Shown here piece after piece: positions 44,994-53,143 of a DNA stretch of 64,000 nt; positions within the stretch are counted from its first letter, which is position 1; each line of letters opens with the position of its first letter. Source of the DNA: Lacibacter sp. H375 (GTDB lineage Bacteria > Bacteroidota > Bacteroidia > Chitinophagales > Chitinophagaceae); contig NZ_JBBKTT010000001.1 of the NCBI RefSeq assembly GCF_037892425.1, positions 1,550,001 through 1,614,000 on the forward strand, written 5' to 3'. Below the pieces are notes generated by a model. That model worked only from the letters and a program-made list of their open reading frames with translations. It was not told the DNA's origin and made no database searches. Made by a program: the position numbers and the translations under genes.

Positions 44994-45899
44994 ATGGCAT
45001 TTAACTGGCAAACATTCCGCACACGTACACTCACAGCTATTTTATTTGTGGTGGTGATGCTTGTTGGGTTGTTGTGGAATAAGTGGAGTTTTCTTTTTCT
45101 CTTCAGCATCATTCATTTTGGTTGCTGGATCGAATATCAGAAACTGGTTGGCTTGGTCGATAAAGGATATCAAACGATCAATCCGTTTCATAAATACGGT
45201 GTAATGATCGGTGGTTATGGGCTGATGTTATTTTTTACAGCTGATTGGTATATTAGTGAGAATGTTTCACTTCATTCTATTGGATGGATGTTGATGCTTG
45301 CGGGTTTTCTAATGGTGCCGATAAGTGAATTGCTTTTTTCAAAACAGTTCAACTTTAAATACATTGCCCATTCCGTTTTTGGTTTGATTTATATTTCACT
45401 AAGCTGGGCATTGCTCATGCATTTACGTAGTGGCGCTATGTGGATGCCGCACAATGGTGAGGATACGTTTACAAATATTTCTACATTGTTGGCGAGGATC
45501 AGTGGGTATGCTGTACCGCTTATCATTATTGGTTCCATCTGGATCAACGATACTATGGCTTACATTGTCGGGTCACTTATTGGGAAAACTCCACTCAGCA
45601 GTATCTCGCCTAAAAAAACATGGGAAGGAACTATTGGTGGTATTATTTTAGCAGTTGGGGTAATGTGGTTACTGGGATATTTGAGCCAATCATCTGTTGC
45701 ATGGCTATGGGCTGTTATTGCTGCGGTTGCGGCAGTTGCAGGTACATGCGGTGACTTACTTGAAAGTAAACTGAAACGATTAGCCAATGTAAAAGACAGT
45801 GGTAGTTTTATGCCTGGCCATGGTGGTTTTCTTGATCGTTTCGATTCTTTATTATTGGCAACACCATTTGTGTGGTTGCTGTTAAAACTGATAAACTGA
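44994..45899 (+). CDS. cdsA: Phosphatidate cytidylyltransferase CdsA
   Basis: 301 residues from the ATG at 44994 (MAFNWQTFRTRTLTAILFVV). A frame opening earlier overlaps the CPBP gene and is not needed. The C-terminal signature is intact: SSISPKKTWEGTIGGI, TCGDLLESKLKRLANVKDSG and MPGHGGFLDRFDSLL. It makes CDP-diacylglycerol from phosphatidic acid and CTP in the inner membrane. Its stop TGA shares one base with the ATG of the next gene, so translation is probably coupled. psd, a later step toward phosphatidylethanolamine, lies two genes downstream. Confidence 0.96.
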   Translation: MAFNWQTFRTRTLTAILFVVVMLVGLLWNKWSFLFLFSIIHFGCWIEYQKLVGLVDKGYQTINPFHKYGVMIGGYGLMLFFTADWYISENVSLHSIGWMLMLAGFLMVPISELLFSKQFNFKYIAHSVFGLIYISLSWALLMHLRSGAMWMPHNGEDTFTNISTLLARISGYAVPLIIIGSIWINDTMAYIVGSLIGKTPLSSISPKKTWEGTIGGIILAVGVMWLLGYLSQSSVAWLWAVIAAVAAVAGTCGDLLESKLKRLANVKDSGSFMPGHGGFLDRFDSLLLATPFVWLLLKLIN

Positions 45900-46564
45900 T
45901 GATGCGTTGTTGTGTGTTGTTGTTTCTTTTCTTTTTGATGCTTTCCTGTAAAAACAATAAACAGGACAGCAACACAACAGCTGTTGTGCAGAAAGAAAAA
46001 GTAGTATCGGAAGTGGAAGAAGTAACAGCTGCTGTTAGCGCATTGTTGCCCTTACCCAGTTCTTATCAATTAAAACGTGCAAAGAAATGGCATGATGTAT
46101 CGGGTGAAAACTGGTTGGTGTTGTACGAAACGGGGGCGTATATTGAAAAAGGACAAACTCATGCATCAGCAAAACTATCTGCAGTGCTTTATCAAAAAAC
46201 TGATAGTGGATTTGTAACGAAGTGGAAGATGATGGATCAGATCAATAATTGTGAGTTAGATATTGTGTGTTCATTTTATGATGATCATTTAACCATTACC
46301 GATCTCGATAGTAATGGTCTTGCTGAAATAACGATGTTGTATGCACTTAGCTGCAAAGGCGATGTAAGTCCGAATGAAAAGAAACTCATCATGTATGAAG
46401 GCACACAGAAGTATGCAATTCGTGGTGAAGAACTGATGCTTCTGCAAAAAGATACCATTGGCGGAAGCTGGAAAGCCGATACCGCTTTCAGCAAAGCACC
46501 GAAAGCTTTCCTTTCATACGCTGTTGAGCGTTGGCAGAAGTTTGGCAAACAGGAATATCAATAG
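45899..46564 (+). CDS. Lipoprotein of unknown function inside the phospholipid cluster
   Basis: 221 residues from the ATG at 45899, which overlaps the cdsA stop by one base. Signal MMRCCVLLFLFFLMLSC with lipobox Cys. The mature part (SALLPLPSSYQLKRAKKWHD, NNCELDIVCSFYDDHLTITD, DLDSNGLAEITMLYALSCKG, YEGTQKYAIRGEE) is similar to uncharacterised Bacteroidota proteins. DLDSNGLAEI resembles a calcium or FG-GAP loop. No function is known to me. Coupling to cdsA and proximity to psd is the only hint. Confidence 0.75.
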   Translation: MMRCCVLLFLFFLMLSCKNNKQDSNTTAVVQKEKVVSEVEEVTAAVSALLPLPSSYQLKRAKKWHDVSGENWLVLYETGAYIEKGQTHASAKLSAVLYQKTDSGFVTKWKMMDQINNCELDIVCSFYDDHLTITDLDSNGLAEITMLYALSCKGDVSPNEKKLIMYEGTQKYAIRGEELMLLQKDTIGGSWKADTAFSKAPKAFLSYAVERWQKFGKQEYQ

Positions 46565-46601
46565 GCCGAATCTTTGTACTTTCGCTGTTCAAACTTGTTC
46601 C

Positions 46602-47258
46602 ATGACTATTCACAGAGAAGGATTTAAAAGTATTTCTATTGCAGCCGTATTGTTTGTGATCATTAATCTGCTTGCGTTTAATTTTATCAGCCCAACGTTG
46701 CCGGTTCTTTCCTGGCTCATTTTTGCAGTAACCTTATTCTTCTTTCTTTTTATTGTTTCTTTCTTTCGTATTCCAAGACGTATTACGCCCAAAAATGAAC
46801 ATGCCATTTACAGTCCTTGCGATGGTAAAGTGGTGGTGATCGAAGAAATAACCGATGTTGAATATTTCAAAGACAAGCGTATTCAATTGAGTGTGTTCAT
46901 GAGCCCGGCGAATGTGCATGTGAATGTAAATCCCATTGCAGGTGAAGTAAATTATTCGCAATACCATAAAGGCAAATACCTAGTTGCCTGGGACCCTAAA
47001 TCATCTACTGAAAACGAACGCCATAGTGTTGTGTTGAGTAATGATCGTATTGTGATCCTTGTAAAACAAATTGCAGGTGCCGTTGCAAAGCGTATCGTCA
47101 ATTATTTGCAACCCGGACAAAAAGTGGAGCAAGGTGGTGAACTTGGTTTTATCAAATTCGGTTCACGTGTTGATCTGTTATTACCTCCGGGCACAAAGAT
47201 CAATGTAAAGCTGAATGAAAAAGTACAGGCAGGAGTTACGGTGCTGGCGGAATATTGA
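46602..47258 (+). CDS. psd: Phosphatidylserine decarboxylase, short form
   Basis: 218 residues from the ATG at 46602. Two membrane helices near the start (SIAAVLFVIINLLAF, VLSWLIFAVTLFFFLFIV), then the PSD core YSPCDGKVVVIEE, IQLSVFMSPANVHVNVNPI and the self-cleavage site FIKFGSRVDLLLPPGT with Gly187-Ser188. Ser188 becomes the pyruvoyl group. It turns phosphatidylserine into phosphatidylethanolamine in the inner membrane and is the short branch of the family. The stop codon abuts the four-helix-bundle repeat unit. TACTTTCG at 46577-46584 is a weak promoter candidate. Confidence 0.94.
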   Translation: MTIHREGFKSISIAAVLFVIINLLAFNFISPTLPVLSWLIFAVTLFFFLFIVSFFRIPRRITPKNEHAIYSPCDGKVVVIEEITDVEYFKDKRIQLSVFMSPANVHVNVNPIAGEVNYSQYHKGKYLVAWDPKSSTENERHSVVLSNDRIVILVKQIAGAVAKRIVNYLQPGQKVEQGGELGFIKFGSRVDLLLPPGTKINVKLNEKVQAGVTVLAEY

Positions 47259-47720
47259 TTGTGAGTTGTGAGTAGTGAATGGTCAGTGCTTTGGCTCGAT
47301 CATTCCTGAAAGAAGCTTAAACATCTTAATCATAGTGTCACCTAATTTTTCCGAATCAAAGGTTTTTAGATAATTCAGGTCGTTTGAAACGTCAAGAGCG
47401 GCATCGATTTCAATGACAGATCCTCTTGCAATTTCATAATATCTTTTTCTTTCAACTTCGGATTTTCTAGAAGACCCTTCAGCAATATTTAAATGAACGG
47501 ATAGTGCAGCTCTCCTGATCTGAGATGCCATAGCATACTTTTCTTCGTCCGGTAAAGATTTTGTGAGTTTGTAGCATTCGAAAGTAAATTCACGGGAAGA
47601 CTTGTAAACCTCAAGTTTAGTGTGACCAAGGTGTAAAAACATAGCAAGAGTTTCTTAAATGTAATAAGTTTAATTCACTATCGGAAACCCCCTCACTACT
47701 CACAATTCACCACTCACCAT
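47259..47720. repeat. Inverted GTGAGTAGTGA-type repeats enclosing a four-helix-bundle gene
   Basis: Left arm 47259-47288 (TTGTGAGTTGTGAGTAGTGA, then ATGGTCAGTG) and right arm 47692-47720 (the reverse complement reads ATGGTGAGTGGTGAATTGTG, then AGTAGTGAG). TTGTGAGTAGTGA at 47266-47278 is the exact reverse complement of 47693-47705. The left arm begins right after the psd stop and contains the stop of the enclosed gene. The right arm ends at the stop of the YjjG-type gene. The unit looks inserted into the space between two convergent genes. A small mobile or repeat-derived element is inference. Confidence 0.6.
47283..47642 (-). CDS. Four-helix-bundle protein of the 23S rRNA IVP (S23) family
   Basis: 119 residues. 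The family pattern is clear: LEVYKSSREFTFECYKLTKS, LPDEEKYAMASQIRRAALSV, HLNIAEGSSRKSEVERKRYY and IARGSVIEIDAALDVSNDLN. Relatives are encoded in 23S rRNA intervening sequences or are accessory proteins (Avd) of diversity-generating retroelements. Many others stand alone with unknown function. Here no reverse transcriptase, template repeat or rRNA gene is nearby. The gene sits inside inverted repeats (47259-47720) and its stop codon lies in the left one. Confidence 0.9.
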   Translation of the reverse strand: MFLHLGHTKLEVYKSSREFTFECYKLTKSLPDEEKYAMASQIRRAALSVHLNIAEGSSRKSEVERKRYYEIARGSVIEIDAALDVSNDLNYLKTFDSEKLGDTMIKMFKLLSGMIEPKH

Positions 47721-48418
47721 CAAAAAATCCCTTCCAGTTCTTTCAAATGAGTAATTACATATGTTGGTTCAATTCCCTTTAACTCTGCGTTGATATGATT
47801 TACAAAAATTGCATGCATCCCAGCGTTCAATGCTCCTTTAATATCTGCATCTAAATTATCGCCGATCATGATGCTCTGTGTTAACTCTGCACCGGTAATA
47901 CGAAGGGCGTATTCAAAAATTTCTTTGTTTGGTTTTACGCTGTTGCTTCTTTCGCTGGTGATCACTTCTTCAAAATATTGTCCCAGTTGGCTGTTATCAA
48001 GTTTGCGCCATTGTGTTTTTTCAAAACCATTGGTGATGAGGTGAAGCTTGTATTCCTTCTCTTTTAAATGACGCAGTATTTCATGGGTGTATGGGAACAG
48101 GTTTTGTTTAGTGGGTAACACCTCTAAAAAATAACCGCTCATTTTACGGGCCAGTTCCTCGCTGCCGTTTTTAAATTCAAGCAAAGTGCGCCACATCCGT
48201 TTCCATTTGAGATCATCAGCTGAAATATAACCATGATGATAGCGGTCCCATAGAATAGCGTTGTGATGCAGGTAGTGTTTACAGAACAAGTCAAAATCAT
48301 TGATGCCAGCTGCCTGCAAATCAAGTTCTTTATACACATCGGCCAAGGTTTCCATGGCATTGGCATCAAAATCCCAAAGGGTATGGTCGAGATCGAAAAA
48401 CAAGTGACGATATTTCAT
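47720..48418 (-). CDS. YjjG-type HAD family noncanonical pyrimidine nucleotidase
   Basis: 232 residues. HAD motif I FFDLDHTLWDFDANAMETL with both Asp residues, motif II LITNGFEK, motif III Lys in SVKPNKEIFEYAL and motif IV MIGDNLDADIKGALNAGM. YjjG-family cap helices are present. It dephosphorylates nucleoside monophosphates, including non-standard pyrimidines, in the cytoplasm. The stop codon overlaps the end of the right inverted repeat. The upstream gap to the divergent dehydrogenase has several ATTTCAGATTT-like short repeats. Confidence 0.9.
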   Translation of the reverse strand: MKYRHLFFDLDHTLWDFDANAMETLADVYKELDLQAAGINDFDLFCKHYLHHNAILWDRYHHGYISADDLKWKRMWRTLLEFKNGSEELARKMSGYFLEVLPTKQNLFPYTHEILRHLKEKEYKLHLITNGFEKTQWRKLDNSQLGQYFEEVITSERSNSVKPNKEIFEYALRITGAELTQSIMIGDNLDADIKGALNAGMHAIFVNHINAELKGIEPTYVITHLKELEGIF

Positions 48419-48527
48419 TTCAGATTTCAGAATTACGATTTTAGATTTGTAAGAACGTATCTTGTAAACAAACCAACTATTTGAATGTTGATTAAAACCT
48501 GCAATCTACACAGTAAAATCTGAATTT

Positions 48528-49244
48528 ATGAACGTTGTCATCACTGGTGCATCAAGAGGAATTGGCAAAGCCGTTGCAGAAATTTTTGCGGCAAACGGGC
48601 ATGCTTTGTATCTCAGTTCAAAAAGTGAAGTGGCGATCTATAAGACCATGGCAGAGATGCAGGACAAATATCCCCGTGTAAAAATAAAAGCCAAAGCTAG
48701 GGATCTCAGCAAAAGGGAAGAGGTAGATAGTTTTGGGAAATGGGTACTCGACAACAGTTTCAACATTGATGTATTGGTGAATAACGCCGGTAATTTTTTA
48801 CCCGGTAGTGTGTATAATGAAGAAGATGGTTTCCTGGAAGAAATGATCGCTACGAATCTTTACAGTGCTTATCATTTAACCCGTAAACTGTTACCGCAGA
48901 TGATGAAGCAAAGTCCGGTCAGTGGTTCACGTGGACATATTTTCAACATGTGTTCAATCGCTTCATTACACTCGTATAAAAACGGCGGTGCATACAGCAT
49001 CAGCAAATATGCCATGCATGGGTTCAGCAAAAACTTACGTGAAGAGATGAAACCGCATCTGATCAAGGTAACTTCTGTTTTCCCTGGCGCAGTCATGACC
49101 GATTCATGGGGTGATTATGATAATTCCGCAAAACGAATCATGGAAGCGGAGGATATAGCCAAACTGGTATATGCCAGTTCACAACTTTCGCCACAGGCTT
49201 GCGTGGAAGATATTATCATCAGGCCACAACTGGGTGATCTCTGA
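48528..49244 (+). CDS. Short-chain dehydrogenase/reductase
   Basis: 238 residues, the usual length. NVVITGASRGIGKAVAEIF is the NAD(P) glycine motif (TGxxxGIG), DVLVNNAGNFLPG the NNAG motif, and NMCSIASLHSYKNGGAYSIS with YSISKYAMHGFSK the catalytic Ser and YxxxK. The substrate is unknown. The gene is divergent from the YjjG-type gene (109-nt gap) and is followed by a 206-nt gap ahead of the BatD-like gene. Confidence 0.92.
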   Translation: MNVVITGASRGIGKAVAEIFAANGHALYLSSKSEVAIYKTMAEMQDKYPRVKIKAKARDLSKREEVDSFGKWVLDNSFNIDVLVNNAGNFLPGSVYNEEDGFLEEMIATNLYSAYHLTRKLLPQMMKQSPVSGSRGHIFNMCSIASLHSYKNGGAYSISKYAMHGFSKNLREEMKPHLIKVTSVFPGAVMTDSWGDYDNSAKRIMEAEDIAKLVYASSQLSPQACVEDIIIRPQLGDL

Positions 49245-49435
49245 CCGCCGATGAAATGATGTTTTGATGATGCGAATGAGTGCGGCCACGGAGAAACGCA
49301 AATGAACACAGGCTTTGCTTATTGCCTACTACACATTCCGCAGCTTTCATCATTAATATCAGCCAATCAACTAACTCTTCGGTTGTTTTAACATCAACTT
49401 ACATCAACGGCACCTGTTCAACCCCTCACTTGTTT

Positions 49436-49443
49436 TAATTTTG
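49436..49443 (+). promoter_or_regulatory. Promoter -7 box immediately before the BatD-like gene
   Basis: TAATTTTG, an exact TAnnTTTG match ending 7 nt before the ATG at 49451. If used, transcription starts at or next to the start codon, so the mRNA would be leaderless or nearly so. Confidence 0.5.
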
Positions 49444-49450
49444 TCTACTC

Positions 49451-51259
49451 ATGTTGAAGCGCCCACTATATGGCTTTTGGATGATCAGTTTTCTGTTATT
49501 GTCTTTCTGTACAACGGCACAAGTGAAACTGTCTGTCATCCCCAGCAAAACAGTTGTGCAGCAAAACGAAAGCTTTCAACTGCAGTTTGTAGTTGAAGGC
49601 GCAAGCCAGATCGATGATTTTACGCCACCATCCTTCCGCAATTTTGAACAGTTAAGCGGCTTTGATCAAACCAATGGATGGACATGGGTGAATGGGTCAC
49701 TTTCTGAATACATTACCTACACCATCACGCTTCGACCAAAAATTAAAGGACGTTTACCTATTGCATCGGCCATTGTAAAATCAAAAGGAAAAATTGCAAC
49801 ATCATCACCCATTGTCATTTTTGTAAAGGAAGCAGGTGCCACAAAACAAATGGAGGAAGAGCGACCTGATTATTACCTGATGCCTAATGAAAATTTGAAA
49901 GATAAAGTTGCAAAGAACCTGTTCATTAAAGCTACGATCGATAAAAACAGTTGCTACGTTGGTGAACCTGTGCTCGCTACATTCAAATTATTTACAAGGC
50001 TCGATAGTGAATCGAAGATTGTTAAGCGACCATCGCTCAACGGTTTTTCTGTTGTAGATATGGAACAACCGGAAACAGGCATTTTTTCGAAAGAAATGTA
50101 CAATGGGAAAATGTATAACTGTTATCTCATTCGTAAAGTGCAGCTGTTCCCCTTGCAATCGGGATTGCTTACGATTGAGCCGGTGGAAGTGGAGAATCTT
50201 GTTCGCATGATCAGGGCCAGAGCACGCAGCGCCAAAGAAACAAACACGTGGCTTGATGCGGTGATGGAAAAAGTAAAAGAATCGGAATACAGCAATGGTG
50301 ATGTAATTCAGGAAACGATCATCTTAAAAAGTGATTCATTAAAGGTGAATGTGCTTGATCTTCCTGAAAAAAATAAACCTGAAAGCTTTGATGGTGCCGT
50401 TGGGAATTTCAGCATGGATGCATCACTCCTGAACAAAAGCATAGCAGCAAACGATTATGCAACTTTACGTGTAGTTATTAAAGGAAAGGGGAACCTGCCA
50501 ATGATCACAGCACCAACTGTTCATTGGCCAAGCGGTGTTGATTCGTTTGATGCAAAGCTGAGCGAAGAGATCGATAAACATAATGCACCTATCAGCGGAG
50601 TCAAAACATTTGATATTCCGTTTGCCGTTTCAAAAACGGGATTGTTCACTATCCCCAAGATCAACTTCACGTATTTTGATGAGCAGACAAAAACTTATCA
50701 TACACTTTCAAGCGACAGTCTGCAGTTGAATGTAACCGCAGCAGTGAAACGAAAAACACCTGTGTTTAATGATGAGCCAATTGTAAAAGAAGCCTTGCCT
50801 CGATGGGTATGGGTAGCAGGTGTTGGCAGTGGTTTGCTGGTATTGATCGCCGGTATCTTTTTCGTTCAACACAAACGTGAAAAGAAGGCTGAGGAAAAAA
50901 GTATTGTAACCCAACAAGTGGAAGAATATATTGAACCACAAAAAACAATGGATGCTTACTTGCAACCGGCAGCATATGTATTGCAAGGCTTGCATCCGAA
51001 ACAATTTTATACATTGCTGTTGCAAGGGTTGCAGGATTTTTTCATTGAACGATTAAACCTGCAAACAAAAACGGCGAGCAATGCACAAATTGTGCGTGAA
51101 CTGCAACAAAAAAATTGGCCCGATCTGGCAGCACAGTTTCAACAATTGTCTCAGGCTTGTGAACTGGCTATTTTTAGTCCAATGGAAATTACAGATGATA
51201 GGGAACAGCTCATGCTTCAATCAAAAGAACTGATGCAGGAAGTTGACAGAAGGATATAA
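49451..51259 (+). CDS. batD: BatD-like (oxygen tolerance) membrane protein
   Basis: 602 residues. Signal peptide (MLKRPLYGFWMISFLLLSFC, ending TTAQ), a large periplasmic beta-rich region with BatD motifs (VVQQNESFQLQFVVEGASQI; YITYTITLRPKIKGRLPIAS; CYVGEPVLATFKLFTRLDSE), and a membrane helix at ~451-472 (VGSGLLVLIAGIFFVQ). A cytoplasmic helical tail follows. In Bacteroidota BatD normally sits in a batABCDE/MoxR cluster, but no such partners are nearby here, so it is an isolated copy. Its C-terminal coding end overlaps the convergent TPR gene by 43 nt. Confidence 0.88.
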   Translation: MLKRPLYGFWMISFLLLSFCTTAQVKLSVIPSKTVVQQNESFQLQFVVEGASQIDDFTPPSFRNFEQLSGFDQTNGWTWVNGSLSEYITYTITLRPKIKGRLPIASAIVKSKGKIATSSPIVIFVKEAGATKQMEEERPDYYLMPNENLKDKVAKNLFIKATIDKNSCYVGEPVLATFKLFTRLDSESKIVKRPSLNGFSVVDMEQPETGIFSKEMYNGKMYNCYLIRKVQLFPLQSGLLTIEPVEVENLVRMIRARARSAKETNTWLDAVMEKVKESEYSNGDVIQETIILKSDSLKVNVLDLPEKNKPESFDGAVGNFSMDASLLNKSIAANDYATLRVVIKGKGNLPMITAPTVHWPSGVDSFDAKLSEEIDKHNAPISGVKTFDIPFAVSKTGLFTIPKINFTYFDEQTKTYHTLSSDSLQLNVTAAVKRKTPVFNDEPIVKEALPRWVWVAGVGSGLLVLIAGIFFVQHKREKKAEEKSIVTQQVEEYIEPQKTMDAYLQPAAYVLQGLHPKQFYTLLLQGLQDFFIERLNLQTKTASNAQIVRELQQKNWPDLAAQFQQLSQACELAIFSPMEITDDREQLMLQSKELMQEVDRRI

Positions 51260-52983
51260 TGCAGCAGGTATTTTCTAACAGCAATCACCTCATTTTTTAA
51301 AAACAATTTTGCCTTTTCCAATTCAGGTCTGTCGGCATTTGGAGAGTTGGCTACTGTAAGCAATTGTTTGTAATAGTAGTTTGCTTTCACTACATCATTA
51401 CTCAACTCACTTGCTAAGCCTGCTCCGTACAATGCATTGAAGCGGTTAGGGTGGGTTTTTAAATTTGCTTCATAGGCTGCCAACGCTTCTTTAGGTTTAT
51501 TCATCAGCAATAACATATCGGCCATTGATTCTTTTGCAGGAATAATTTCACCGGGAGTGACAGGGCTTTTTCCTGTTTTATCTTCCAACTCAACAGCAGT
51601 TGTTATTTGAATTAATGCTTCGTTTGTTTTTCCTTCTTTACAAAGAATCCATGCTTCGCCTGTTTTTAATTGTATCAACACCTGATTGGCTTTGTATACA
51701 TCTTTTTCAGCGATCAATAATTGACGCATACTGTCAAGATTTTTCAATTCAGTTTTTGCTGCATCAAGTTTATTGGTATGAACAGAACCCATCAACCTTG
51801 TAAAATGAATGATAGCCTTTTGCCATGGAAATTTCTGCCAGGGGAAATCAATTGGATGCATCTTCATTTCAGCGGCTTCTTTCCATAATTTATTTTCGAG
51901 ATAGTAACGTGCAGGAATTGCAGCAAAGGCATACGCATCTTTAAAATTTACCGGGTACACTTCCTTGATTGTATTGAGATAATCGAATTGCTGTTTTGCC
52001 AATCTGGTTTCACCCCGCTGCAGGTAAGCATAAACGAGGTAGTCCATGCCATGCAGTTCTTCATCCCAATGACCTTTTATGCCGGCTGTTTCGGCATAGC
52101 ATTTTGCAGAAGAAGTTGAAACAAGATTTGATTGAATACATTCATTCCAAAGCCCGAGCCTTGTAAAAATATGCGAAGGCATATGTTGTGCATGTGCCGA
52201 TGAAGGAGCGATGGTTGCGTATTTTCTTGCTGCCGGTAATGCTAGTGATGCAAGCTCAGGATAATCGTAGGTGTGAATAATGTAATGCACAATGCCCGGA
52301 TGATTTGGTTCACCGGGGAATAATGCGGTTAAGATTTCACCCGCTTTCCGTTGTTTGGTATATGTTTTATCAGCAGGGTCGGATGCCCCAACAAGAGACA
52401 ATGCATAAAATGCCGCAACTTCTTTATCGGTTGGGTAAGTAGCATAAACCTTTTCCATTGCTTTTTCAAAACTGAGTGTACGTGTACGATGATCGATCGA
52501 ATTCCAGTCTTTATAAAATACGGCAATGGCATTAATATAATCTGTTTCTTTTTTTGATTTATTCTTTAACCCTTGTGCAATCAGGATTGCTTTTGTTCCT
52601 TTCTCGAGCTCAGCCTGTGTTGGTGGTGAAGGCCACACCTGGTGATAGTTACTCATGGCCACTCCCCAATAAGCCATGGCGCAGTTTGGTTCTTCTTCAA
52701 TCACTTTTGCAAATACTTTTTCTGCTTCATCATATTCAAACGAATGCAGCAGCGCAATTGCAAGATCAAAGTCTTCTTTTGTTTTTGGTGAACAGGAAGT
52801 GATAAATTGAACAGTTCCGAATTGTTCATCGGCAGGGCCACACAAAACTACATTACCACGTTTCAGATCGATCTCATTGATATCTTCTTTCGATGGAGCC
52901 GTACTTCTTTCGTTACATGCGGCAAGTTGCAGCAGGAATAAACCAAAAACAATTCTAGTAAGACCATAAAATAATTTATTCAT
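51217..52983 (-). CDS. TPR-repeat lipoprotein of unknown function
   Basis: 588 residues. Lipoprotein signal MNKLFYGLTRIVFGLFLLQL, then AAC with lipobox Cys23. Tetratricopeptide repeats occur throughout (FDLAIALLHSFEYDEAEKVF; EEPNCAMAYWGVAMSNYHQV; MLLMNKPKEALAAYEANLKT). HPGIVHYIIHTYDYPELASL and SAHAQHMPSHIFTRLGLWNE are motifs I know from a widespread uncharacterised TPR family in environmental bacteria. It may bind partners at the outer membrane. The last ~14 codons overlap the end of the BatD-like gene on the opposite strand. Confidence 0.85.
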   Translation of the reverse strand: MNKLFYGLTRIVFGLFLLQLAACNERSTAPSKEDINEIDLKRGNVVLCGPADEQFGTVQFITSCSPKTKEDFDLAIALLHSFEYDEAEKVFAKVIEEEPNCAMAYWGVAMSNYHQVWPSPPTQAELEKGTKAILIAQGLKNKSKKETDYINAIAVFYKDWNSIDHRTRTLSFEKAMEKVYATYPTDKEVAAFYALSLVGASDPADKTYTKQRKAGEILTALFPGEPNHPGIVHYIIHTYDYPELASLALPAARKYATIAPSSAHAQHMPSHIFTRLGLWNECIQSNLVSTSSAKCYAETAGIKGHWDEELHGMDYLVYAYLQRGETRLAKQQFDYLNTIKEVYPVNFKDAYAFAAIPARYYLENKLWKEAAEMKMHPIDFPWQKFPWQKAIIHFTRLMGSVHTNKLDAAKTELKNLDSMRQLLIAEKDVYKANQVLIQLKTGEAWILCKEGKTNEALIQITTAVELEDKTGKSPVTPGEIIPAKESMADMLLLMNKPKEALAAYEANLKTHPNRFNALYGAGLASELSNDVVKANYYYKQLLTVANSPNADRPELEKAKLFLKNEVIAVRKYLLHYILLSTSCISSFD

Positions 52984-53143
52984 AACTACCGGTGTTTAAA
53001 AGAAGTATTTGGCTTTTGTGAAGAACCTGACGCAATAGCTCAAGCTACACAAAAATTACACCCCATCTCCAGGTAATTATTTTACAAATAAGCTTGCTCT
53101 GCTTTATTCATTAAATTCTTAATTGAAAATGTGGAGGTCATGG

